Part shown: one piece after another, positions 1 to 11,536 of the stretch
Numbering within the stretch: position 1 is the stretch's first letter
Layout: every line of letters begins with the position of its first letter
Notes under the pieces: generated by a model
Told to the model about the DNA's origin: nothing
The model's input: the letters and a program-made list of their open reading frames with translations, nothing else
The model's database searches: none
From: Cytospora piceicola
Lineage: Eukaryota > Ascomycota > Sordariomycetes > Diaporthales > Cytosporaceae
DNA length: 64,000 nt
Assembly: GCA_023375675.1 (NCBI GenBank)
Contig: JALQBC010000001.1
Span: forward strand, 1,054,001 to 1,118,000
Direction of reading: 5' to 3'
Position numbers and translations under genes: made by a program

Positions 1-90
1 CTCCCTCTTTCGCTTCAGGGTCTTGTCGTCTATCCTGGACGTCTTGGACGACTTGGAAGGCCGTTTTGGGCCTTTTGTGCGTGCCGGCAT
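1..90 (-). CDS. N-terminal fragment of a basic, probably nuclear protein (partial)
   Basis: An ATG at 90..88 opens 30 codons that stay open to the left edge, so only the N-terminus is in the window. The peptide begins MPARTKGPKRPSKSSKTSR and continues with a Lys/Arg-rich stretch ending LKRKRE. This composition is typical of nuclear or nucleolar proteins and gives a plausible nuclear localisation signal. The family cannot be recognised from 30 residues. The gene would be divergent from the FAD synthase gene, with about 1.1 kb between them. The alternative is a chance ORF, because any intron or further support lies outside the window. Confidence 0.4.
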   Translation of the reverse strand, partial: MPARTKGPKRPSKSSKTSRIDDKTLKRKRE

Positions 91-1189
91 TGTATATCCA
101 CGCACGAATGGTGAGAGGGCGAGGGTGGTGTCGATGTGATTTCTGGGGAAAGCGAAGTCAGGGTCCGCGTCTCGTCCAGAAAATTTCCAGAGAGAAAAGC
201 ACTGGTGTGGATTGAATAAGTGGTCCGGCAGGCAATGGCGCAGAACTTGCCGGCCGCTATTTGGCGACCACTCAACGCCAGCAGCAAACACTTTCACATG
301 GGTCGAAACAATACTCGATCCGACCTTCTCGGCCAAGAATTTAGACTATTTTCGCGCGACAAGACAAATGTGACGTTAGCAATTATACGCGATCTAAGGG
401 TGCTCTTCCAGGAATTGCCTGCCTGTGCAACAGCACACAGACAGAGTTCTTCCAGCCTTTCGAAAATAAAGATAAGATAGTCTGGAATGGCTTCCAAGGT
501 TGTTAAGAATGTACTGGGGTATTGTTCACCATCACGGCAGATTACTTTAGTTCGCTGTTGAACTTCGTATGAAACGACCGCCGTGGGAGACAAAAAGGAG
601 AAACAGGTGGACTCCCGTTTACCACAAGCCGTCCAACAAGATAGCCGTTCATAGCCTTCATAGCCCTTCATAGCCCTTGAATTATCTCCAGACAACCTCT
701 CAAAAAGATAGATACCCCGGCGCATCTGCACGGCTTACTCAGGGTTCACAGACTGAGACTGAGGCTAGACTAAGACTGACTGAGACTGAAACTGAGACTG
801 AGAGTCAAGTCACAGCACAGTAATCAGTCGAACGTCGTGGAAATACTGGACCCCTGATCCTTTCCAACAAGCTCTCCATCAAAACGCCGATCTTCCCCCA
901 GCGCCCGCCGCCCGCTGCAGCCGAGGCCGGCGGAGTCCGTCCACCATACAGTAGATAGACTACTTGTTACCGTTGTGGCTTATTCGGGACTGCGCAGCTT
1001 ACTACTGCTTGACTTTCCGTGCCGCATTGGATTATCTGACCACGTCGACTGCCTGACAAGGGTTCAATAAATCCTGATCCTCCTCTCCTCTCCTCTCCTC
1101 TCCTCTTCATCTTGGTCCATGGCTCGGCTGCCCACGGGGACATATATACCATATACAGCAGACGGTAAAAAGGCAGACACCAGCTCGCG
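91..1189. other. Intergenic region between the left-edge gene and FAD synthase
   Basis: No convincing gene is seen. The stretch holds low-complexity DNA: near-repeats of TTCATAGCC around 641-676, a degenerate ACTGAG/GACTGA series at about 750-805, and a pyrimidine-rich TCCTC run at 1078-1106. The last lies about 85-110 bases before the FAD synthase ATG, so it is probably in its promoter or 5' UTR. The region probably carries two divergent promoters. Confidence 0.5.
1078..1106 (+). repeat. (TCCTC)n pentanucleotide microsatellite
   Basis: About six tandem copies of a 5-bp CTCCT unit lie just upstream of the FAD synthase start. CT-rich tracts are common near fungal transcription starts, so it may be part of the core promoter or leader. 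That role is inference. Confidence 0.7.
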
Positions 1190-2314
1190 ATGCTTCACAA
1201 CCATGCCGCCAACGGCAGTGCGGCCCCGGGTGGTCCCAATGGCGGGGTCGGAACACCAATAGACACGTCCTCAACCCCCACCATGCGCCATGTCTGCCTC
1301 GAGCTGCAGGCCAAGGTCGACGCCTTCCTGGCCGAGGACGTGGACACGAAGCTGCTGCGGGACTTACAAGACCAGGTCAGGGACGCAGTGGGCGTCATCG
1401 ACGAGGCACTGGATAGATATAGGTATGCGCCGGGCCGGATCCTGCGCGGTCCCGAGCCAGCGGGCAGTCACACGCCCGGGCAGACTGGATGCTGACATCT
1501 CACAGCTTCGAGGAGCTCTCGCTCTCCTACAACGGCGGGAAGGACTGCCTAGTCCTGCTCGTCCTGATCCTCGCCTGTCTCCCCCGCCACTACGAATCCA
1601 CCTCCTCCGCCTCCCCCTCCTCCTCTCCTCCGAACTCACCATCCGCCACGACGATACCCAACACCACCACCAACAACAACAACAACACCCAAGACATCCT
1701 GACGTCCCAGATCCCCACCAACACGCCCGCGCCCCCCACGCCCGTCCGCCCGGGCACGCCCCAGCCCTTCCCGTCCGCCCTCCAGTCCGTCTACATCGTG
1801 TCGCCCCAGCCCTTCGCCGAGGTCGACTCGTTCGTCGACGCGTCCGCCGCCCGCTACCACCTCGACCTGTGCCGCTACGCCCTGCCCATGCGCGCCGCCC
1901 TCGCCGCCTACCTGCGGGAGCGCCCGGGGCTGCGCGCCGTCTTCGTCGGCACCAGGAGGACGGACCCGCACGGCGCGAGCCTGACGCACTTTGACCAGAC
2001 GGACCGGGACTGGCCCGAGTTCATGCGCGTGCACCCGGTGATCGACTGGCATTATGCGGAGATCTGGGCGGTACGTGGTCTTGCTGTCCTATCGCTATGC
2101 GGGAGGTTTCGCGCTGACGATATTTCTTTTGCAGTTCATACGACATTTAGGGATCCCGTATCTGAACCTGTATGACCAAGGGTATACATCATTAGGCGGC
2201 ACGAAGGATACGCATCCAAACCCTCTGCTGAAGCGGGAAGACGAGACCGAAGGGTTCAGGCCGGCGTACGAGTTACTAGAGGACAACGAAGAACGACTAG
2301 GAAGGGACCGGTAG
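1190..2314 (+). CDS. FAD1: FAD synthase (FMN adenylyltransferase), three exons
   Basis: Exons are 1190..1422, 1506..2070 and 2135..2314, encoding 325 residues. The introns (83 and 64 nt) have GT-AG ends and restore the frame exactly. The product transfers AMP from ATP to FMN to make FAD in the cytosol. It belongs to the PAPS-reductase-like adenylyltransferase family. The nucleotide-binding motif SYNGGKDC lies at about residues 85-92, formed directly across the first splice junction. Further on come the R-R-T-D-P-H-G segment, the WHYAEIW block before intron 2, and the conserved C-terminal PYLNLYDQGYTSLG motif with a Lys/Arg-rich end. A Ser/Thr/Asn/Pro-rich insertion, including an Asn run, lies after the P-loop-like motif at about residues 110-155, as in other filamentous fungi. 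Convergent with the SUN gene. Confidence 0.93.
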
Positions 2315-2763
2315 CAGTGGTAGAGACTTGAGGATGGGAGTTTTGGACGACGTGAAACCGTAGATCGGGCAGACTTGTTCATAGAGCATATATCGTCCAA
2401 TTTGGACACACCTATACGGTAGACTTTCTATACGGCGCAAAAGGGCTGAACTGTTAGCAATGGCAGTATACCTGTGCACACTCATCCAACGAGTGGCTCG
2501 TCTTGTTGTGAATGGTAGAGAGAGTTCCTGTCACCGTCCCGATTATGACAACGTCCCATGTACCGGTCGGTTGTGGAATAACTTATTTCGTCACTACCTA
2601 GGTCGCTAAGTGTGAAATAACCTCCCCTACGTCGGTCGCATTTCGGTGTCAAATAAGTGACAAAGTATAAATAGCATCAAACCCAAGCATATGGGGTATC
2701 ATCATCCAACGCCGTGCGTCCTTCCTTGCTAACGCCATCAATTCATGCAATATACGCCCTAGT
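2315..2763. other. Convergent intergenic region between FAD1 and sad1
   Basis: This is 3' flanking sequence for two convergent genes. It contains an imperfect inverted repeat at about 2582-2620 whose loop carries the ACCTAGGT octamer (2596-2603). No gene is seen. Confidence 0.5.
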
Positions 2764-5700
2764 TCAAGCCACCCCGTTCTTGCCCCTCCCCTCCTCGCCG
2801 AACAGTCTCAGCCGGTAGAAACAGGTGTGGTCCTCGGCCCCATAGTTCGACCTGGCGCGGACCAAGACCTGTCGCGTCTGGGCATCCATGCCCAGCAGCT
2901 CGTCCGAGAGCTTAAATACCTGGCTTTCGCCCTTGCCGACGCCAGAGTCGTACCGGAACTCTCCGACCTTCAGGAAACCCCTCTGGACAAGCTTCGCGCC
3001 CGGGCCCTGCCTGATGTCCGCAAACTTCTTCGAGCTCCAGTCGTGCAGTGTGCGCGCCCTCTTGTCGGACGGCGGCTGGATCCAGATCTCGATGTCCTTC
3101 GGCATGGCCTCTGGGTCAAAGGTCGCACCGCGGCCGATGTGCTCGACAACTAGGTGCTGTGGGACCACGGGTTCAGCGGTGAAGATAGAGAGGTCGGCTA
3201 TACGCCTGTTGGTCTCGGCATCGCCATGTCCTGCGCACCAGCATTCGCCATCTTCCTCCCACTTGTCAAGCGCGAAGGAGGGGGCGAAGGGCAAACCGGA
3301 GAATTTGCCGCTTTCGCGGAACACTGGTCGATTCGTCTTTTCGCGCCACCATATGCTCCAGCCCGTCTCCTGCTTTACAACTTGCTCCGTTCTCCAATCA
3401 TATGTAACCGAGGTCAGCTTAGGATCGACAACGGCGCCGCGGATAGTACTGAAGTAGTTCTTGCGCTGGTTCAGCTCGTTGTTAAGATGCGACTTTATGG
3501 AACCCTTTGCCATGGCCTCAAGCTGCGCATCTGCGATGGCTCGACGGACCGATTCATCCACAAGTTCTGCGACTTCATAACGGCTCAGTCCAGCGGGTAT
3601 GTCGACGGAGTTCTTCGCATCCATGGCGATGCCCAAAGCCTGTGTAAGTTTTGTATTCAGGTGCTCCATCTCCTTCTTGATGTAAGCCTCCCGCTGGTCG
3701 ATTTCATGTTCCATCTTCTCGATGAACACATCCCTGGTGACCACGCCTTCCTGGAGACCCATCGCATTGAGACGCTCAGCAACAATTTTTTCAACGTCGC
3801 CATAGAGGTCTTTGTAAGTTGCGCTAGGAGTACTCTCGTCCTTGCCTGTCACCCTTCTCACATCTCTTTCGTTTTGAACTAGCCAATCTCGGAAGGCCTG
3901 GGAAACAGATAATTCCACGTAGCTCATAACCTCGTTACTAAGGGCGAGCGTATCTTCCCCAGACGCTGGACGGTCGGAGAGGAGCAATTGCTCATTTTGT
4001 ATGCGCTGCCTGATGGCGTCCCAGTGAGGGTCCGAGATGGTGTAAGAGCCGTTCTCGGATTTGGTAACTGTCAATAATGACCACACGAAGCTTCCCTGGG
4101 TCATTTCCTCGTTTAACACGTGCCAGAACCATTCATCAATGGTCCAATCGCCCCTGCGCTCTCCCACATTGATCTTGATGAGCTCTGGGAGGACCCTTCG
4201 CATCTGGTTCGTGGCCGCCGCAATTGACTTCAGTCTGATGTCGCTGGAATGCTCTTTGAGCTCCATCCTTGACAGTTGGTCCCGGAAGTCGGCGTAGTCC
4301 AAGTTCCCCGTAAGCACGGCAAATGGATGAAGGACGATCCACGGGACAAATTGCAGGATGTTCTGCCTCCAATTTTCCAGGGACATGCCATAGTACATAT
4401 AGTCCTTTCCGACCTGAATGCCTTCCCACCGCTTGGTCGGTAAACAGATTTCCAGCATGATGAGAAAACCCCAGCACAAGAGGATCAGCAACCCGTAGAA
4501 CTCCAAGGCCCTTCTCAGCCTTGGTGGCCAGTTTCTGAGGTTGAAGACCCAGCGGAACCATCTTATGGCCCTGGTGCGCAGACTCTCGTCTCTGCTTACA
4601 TCAGGAGTAGCTGCAGAAGCTGCAGAAGCTGCAGAAGCTGCACCTCGCGTAGTGGGGGCAACGGGAACGACTGGGACAGCCGGAGCGGCTGGGGCGGCTG
4701 GAACAGCTCCGTTCGGTCTGCCCTTATCAGATCTTGGTTGCTGTCTGTTTCCTTCATCAACTCTTGGCAATGCCTGACCCCCAGAACTGTTACCAGCTGG
4801 TCTAGGCGCGAAGGGGTTTCTCAGCCGAGCTGACAGTCTTGAAGTAGCCGTGACATGGGAGCCTGCAGCAGAGCCGGCGGTCGAGCCACCTTCAGCTCGA
4901 GGGAGAAAAACACCAAGTCGAGGGAGAGAAACGCCAGGTCGCCCGGGGCCAATAACGTTGCTCTGCTGAGGTGACTGGCCATTGATAGCAATAGGCGCGG
5001 CAACAGGAGAATGACTTCTGAACCGAGCAGATGCTGACTGTCCCGCAGTGGCCGGATTATGGGAGCCTGTGGCAAGACCGGCGGTTGGAACGCCCTCAGC
5101 TCCTCCAGGGAAAGATCCACCGGGTCTTGTAGACCCAACAAGAGTACTCTGCTGAGACGACTGACCAGTGCCACCAGGAGAAGAGGCCGCAGGAGAGGGA
5201 CTTCTAAACCTGTTAAACACTGACTGGTCTGAAGCACCTGGATTGCGAGGACCTGAAGCAGAGCCGTTGGCGGCCGCAGCAGCTTCAGGTAGCGTCTTGA
5301 AGCCAGTATAATCAGGACGAGGCAATCGCAAGCCAGAAGACCTGGCATCTTGCAAGGGGTTGGGCAATCGAGGCTGCCTCGTCACCCCAACTGTATTTTG
5401 TGTACGGTTTCCAGACACCCCTGGAGCCTGAATAACATCCTCATCGCTGTCGTCTGATGCGCTTGACGCAGATTCCACGTTTCTGTTCTGTGGAATATAC
5501 TGTTCGATCCCTCTAATACCCGCTGTCAGAACAGGTTGCTGTCGAGGCGGGGACTGCGACATTGCCGGCAAGCGTCGAGCAGTTCGCAATCCGCGCGGCG
5601 TCGGATTGAGCAGTGGGTCCTCTTCATCATCTTCATCAATCGAATCAGACACATTAGAAGGGACCTGGGGTTGCTGGATTCCACGAGTGGTTGGTTTAGC

Positions 5701-6696
5701 TGGGCTCGGAGAAACGCTTCCCACTCTCTCCGCGCCCGTGCTGGCAGCGACAGGAGCTGCAACTCGCGTGGGGGATGGTGACTGCTCCTGCTGTTGCTGC
5801 TGCTGCTGCTGCTGCTGTGTTTGTCGACGGGGAGATCGTCGAAGCCCATTTATAGGCAGCGGAGGAGGTTTCAAAATCGCCGGTTTATTGACGGGTTGAG
5901 ATGGGGTACGACTAGGTGTCGTAACATCTGCGCCTCCATAGAGCTCACTTTCCTCAATGAAACTCCTATAGGAAGGAGCATCGGAGTGGAGTGGCTCTGA
6001 GCCAAGACGCCCTGCATTGGAAACGGTGTCCGCATCTGAGGTGCCTGGCCGGAAAGAGCCTGCTTGAACGGATGCGGCTCTGGATCCTTGTGTAACTCCT
6101 GCAGGATACCGTTAGCATACCGGGTGCTTGTTACAGGTATGTAGATTTCATCGCTGGTCAATAGCGAAAAATTGACCGGACTTACGTTGATTGTTGGAGG
6201 CCACTGTGGTGGTTCGTTGAGACTGACGCGTACGAGGCGCAGGCGGAGGTGGAGGCGGCATAGCTTGTGATGCCTGGTCGGCACCATCGTCCCCATCGTC
6301 CCCATTATTTTCTGGATCATTCTCTTCATCTTCCCGCGCGGGAGGAGCCTGTTTGGGTGCAGGCTCGCCCCTACTTTTGGCCTCTGCAGCCAATCTAGTT
6401 GCGTGGTTCTGGCGGTCTTCCTCGTCGGCGGTCTGCACATCATCAAGGGCACTGCCGATCGAGCCGATGGCACTCCCGGTATTGACACGCCGGATAGCGG
6501 TCAGAGTCGACGGAGACCCATAGGAGGTACTGTATTTGGCAGGACCTGGTGTCCTCTGAACTCTTACCCTAGACTCGGAGCTGGGGGTAGTTTCGCGAGA
6601 ACCGTCGAGGCCTGATGGACCAGGTGTTCCACGAGCGCGAGATGGTGCTCGAGAAGTGCTGCGGCGGCCTGCGGGCTTACCTCGTTTAGGTGGCAT
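2764..6696 (-). CDS. sad1: SUN-domain inner nuclear membrane / spindle pole body protein
   Basis: Exons are 6696..6186 and 6098..2764, encoding 1281 residues with one 87-nt intron. I chose the ATG that begins MPPKRGKPAGRR. The protein is the SUN half of a LINC complex: it crosses the inner nuclear membrane and binds KASH proteins in the perinuclear space, anchoring the spindle pole body. The order is a long low-complexity nucleoplasmic region, one membrane segment at about 702-722 (LLILLCWGFLIML), a helical coiled-coil region at about 830-1040, and a C-terminal SUN domain at about 1055-1275 with conserved blocks such as W-C-A-G, ending in the Y-R-L-R-L-F-G motif. The N-terminal part has a ten-residue Gln run, Ala/Ser and Pro/Val/Ala repeats, and two related segments of about 75 residues. 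The protein is longer than yeast Sad1 (about 500 residues), mainly through this disordered region. Confidence 0.93.
4613..4642 (+). repeat. 9-bp tandem repeat inside sad1
   Basis: About three to four copies of AGAAGCTGC encode an Ala-Ala-Ser run in the disordered part of the SUN protein, just before the membrane segment. The repeat is in frame and should tolerate copy-number change. Confidence 0.8.
5790..5818 (+). repeat. CTG/CAG trinucleotide microsatellite (poly-Gln in sad1)
   Basis: Nine to ten CTG triplets (one interrupted by TTG) on the + strand read as CAG/CAA on the coding strand. They give a run of ten Gln at about residues 265-275 of the SUN protein. Confidence 0.85.
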
Positions 6697-9090
6697 GGTA
6701 AGGAGAGAGAAGTGATGTGAGAGATGATGGTACTGTTTGTGGCAATTGGAGAAACAAGGCTCTCTGTTACTAGTTAGCTTGTTTCGTGGTGGCAATGCAG
6801 TGAGACGAAGTCGATCTCAGTGATATGATATGATGAGATGGAAGTGAGTACGGAGATGTCGGGTGAGAGTTCGTGAGAGGTGAGAAGTTGACTGATGGCA
6901 CCTTGATCTCGATGAGAGCCTCAGATTCGATGAAATGAAAGAGTTTGCTCACTTTGGTAATCAGGAATCAGGGCAGTATTTTGACCGATGAGCTTCGTCA
7001 AGATTCGACGTCGTGGCACAAATTTGAAGGTATGGATGAAAGATGCGCAGCAGACTGAAACAGCGCCAATGCAGAGGTTGCGAGGGAAGTGAAATCAAAT
7101 GCGCAAATAGAGAGCGATGACATTTGGGGTCTCACGACATCGAGATGATCGAATGTGCTTTTGCTCTGGGGATGTGATGATAATATTGTTGTATGTCGGG
7201 TCGAGGTCAACCGTCAACGCTGGAGTCAAGGGTCCGTGTTGATATCGGTGGTGATGGCCTCGAAGGACAGGCGGATTCCAAGGATTGGTCGAGAAAAGCT
7301 GGTGTCGCGTGTGGCCGGGAATCAGCATAGCGCAATGCTGCCTTTGTTCTCCAGCGAAAACGGCGAATGATTGCACACTATTGAACGTTGCAAACAACGT
7401 CCCTTTGTGACACAAGGTCAAGACAAGACGAGACAAGACAGAGCCTGGTTTGTTCTTTCTGCTTGATTATTCGACGGAACCGGCGACGATGACCAGGAGC
7501 CTGGGAGACGCGTCTAGCCCAGAGCGTGTCAAGCCAGGGGGGGCAGCCTTGGGCGCCGCTATAAAGTGGGACAGGGACCACGCTGCTTAGTAAGTGACCC
7601 TAACCCTACCCTACAGACAGTTTATCAACCTACCTGGGCAATCGTGTATGTTCATTACTGGTCCGGCTGGTGATTGATGATGGACTTCGACATGGCTGAC
7701 ACTACGGAGTACAGATCAAGATACAGAGGACTAAAGTTCGGAACTATCCGGCCCTGAGGTAGTAGCGCATTTTACTCTCAAGGTCAAGGTACCTAATATG
7801 AGCGTGTCAGGCCTTTACTTCCGCGTCGCTTCAGGCTGGGTGTCATCTGGGTGGAAGCATACTTTGGCATAGCATCATCAGCCACCATTCCACGCTAGAA
7901 CCTCAGGCTACGGCGCTGTTACTTCAGAAGAGTATGGTTTTTATTATCCCCGAGGGCCCTATTCTTGAACCACTAAATTCTGTAGTTGCCCTTATATACC
8001 TGTGTGTTACCCTGGCGCATGTGAAATTGCACGTGCAACATGATATACAAATATCATCCACTTTACCGAACCCTTGAACAGAACATGATTACCTCGGTCT
8101 ATGCTATTGGTCGAGTCTCCAGACAAGGGTATGAAACCGTTCCTCACCACTCTTTGACCTGCCAATATGCAATCCTGGGGCTCCAATATATTTAAGTGAT
8201 TATACAGTCACAAGCCGAGAACACGGTCGCTGTGTCAAGAGCAGCGTCAACATTGGAAGGCATACTATGGGTTCAACTTCCCCAGTACCCTCGTCCAATT
8301 ATTCCCAATAAATCTGGCGGTCTTGCACATAACGGTCAGCCTGGCTTCCAAAACCCCGTATTGTCCGAGGTGCCTCATGCCAAAGAGAGCAGATAGCAGA
8401 ATGATTTCCTTCCCCGGGCCTGGACCAACTGAGCGGAGCGGATGACAGACCAACACCTTCTGTGGGCCCTTCGAGTCATAGAAGCTCAGGAAATGCCATT
8501 CGTCTTCCTACCAACAAAGAACACCATCTTGCCGCATTCATGAAGACAAAGGACTGGAAGTAAGCTCCGCAGAGATATACCCATATGGTTCTATTTCCGT
8601 ATACCCGCATCAAGAAGTCCGGGTGTTGGTAACGGTGCCTGCGACCATGGGTGTGAGGACAATCTATCCAGGGCTGGGGCTGTTCCAACTGCCTACCTAG
8701 GTAGATACTCAGTACCTACTCCAGATACCATCGGGAACATTTGAACCGCACCAAGGCCAAGATCATCATCTAAGAGTTGGGTCAATGTATTCGACTTCAC
8801 ATGGTTGCAACACACCCACACCATGTGAATTCTGCAATGATTTTTTATTCCATTATAAACCTGTATGGTATGCATAAAAAAAGTTCCATAACTCATTTAA
8901 CGTCGTAGAAGCAAAATCTATAGTATGCTCCAGCTTGAGTTTTTGCGTCCATGAATGACATGCAATCTCATCCTCAAATCTTAATCTTCTTTGCCGAGGT
9001 AAATGCCGCCCCAATCAAATGCCTCCCTTCATTTCTTCATTCCTTCCAGTAATCTTGGACTCTGTCCTTCGGGGGGGTATGCAGCTACAA
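6697..9090. other. 2.4-kb intergenic region between sad1 and the epimerase gene
   Basis: No ORF has family-like content. The sad1-proximal end (6697-7400) is probably its promoter and leader. Around 7596-7615 there are two to three units resembling CCCTAA, too few to be an interstitial telomere. ACCTAGGT occurs at 8695-8702. The epimerase-proximal part (8900-9090) is probably its 3' UTR. Confidence 0.5.
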
Positions 9091-10396
<1,306 letters not shown>

Positions 10397-11536
10397 AATG
10401 TAATGCAGATGGGGTTTATCGTTGGTGCTTTCGATTATTTTGGATGGTTGAGGGAAGAATGGAGGATGAACGAGTGGATGAACGGCAAGTGACGATAGAG
10501 AGAAAACAGCAAAGGATGTAGAACCGCCAAGAGGCGAGATCAGTTATTATCTATCGGGCAGAAGACTGGCGTGCAGTTGGGATGGAAATGACGGCAATCA
10601 AAACCCCTCGTCGGTTCAATTAGGAGCAGCGCATATTCCCTGGCACAAGTTGGCTGGCGTGACCAGGATTGCTGCATGTTGCCCCTCACACAACCCCCCT
10701 GTTCCCCCTCGTCACAGGCGGAACAGGCCCAAGCTCCAGGCCGTCGCCAGGCAGGCTAAACTAGGGTCAACCCCAGGCAGCCCAGGCAGGACAACCTTGG
10801 AAGTCGCCTTACCCTTGCACGTGCCTTGTAAAGCGGGACCGTTTATAAACGGTGACCCACCCCCTGCCCGTTTCATGTAAAAATATCGCTCTCATTGTCT
10901 CTCGGGAGAAGCACAGTTCACCATATCACACATGTTTCTGATGATGTCTTTGACGGGATCGATGAGATTGCGCCCTGTAGATCACAGTTCATGACACGCC
11001 TGCCACGCTGTGTCGCCTTCCTGCAGGACGCCAGTCATCATCTCGTTCACCTCTTTCCACCTATGAGACAATGTGTTGTTGGAGATAATCTGGAGTCCCG
11101 GATCCATCCATGGAAAACGGTTCATGCGGCGGATGTGACCTAGACAGCTAGACTACTTGAGTGCTCTTCATTAAAATGAGAAACTCAGAGACTTCAAGCT
11201 TCAATTCAAGCTCATCACAATATACTTTTCAGATCTGCAACAAGGCGGACAACTCCACTATCGAATGACGACAGAACCCAGGAAGACAAATGGCATCATC
11301 GTAGTACTGTGTCAGTATGTTGCGGTATGTATACCTTGAGATCCGTTAATTTCACAAAATCCAACAGTGGAAGAGCAACGCTCGCTACCTGTCAATCACA
11401 TCCTATCTACCGGTACCCTACATTATCACATGTACTCTTCTGTGTACTTCACATCCACTTGAAGGAGATTTGTCAAAAAAACAAATTCCCTCGTAACCAT
11501 AACCTATCCACTCACACCCCCATCCTGCATCGAAGA
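10397..11536. other. Intergenic region upstream of the epimerase gene
   Basis: About 1.1 kb with no supported gene. The left end is the epimerase promoter and the right end is 3' flank of the ankyrin-like gene. A short ORF in a GC-rich stretch at 10650-10880 has no recognisable features and was not called. Confidence 0.5.

Noticed and set aside
7593..7616. Interstitial telomere-like CCCTAACCCTACCCTA
   Set aside because: Only two to three imperfect units; not enough to call an interstitial telomere or a fusion point.
10650..10880. 76-residue ORF upstream of the epimerase gene
   Set aside because: Pro/Arg-rich without features, explained by locally GC-rich sequence.
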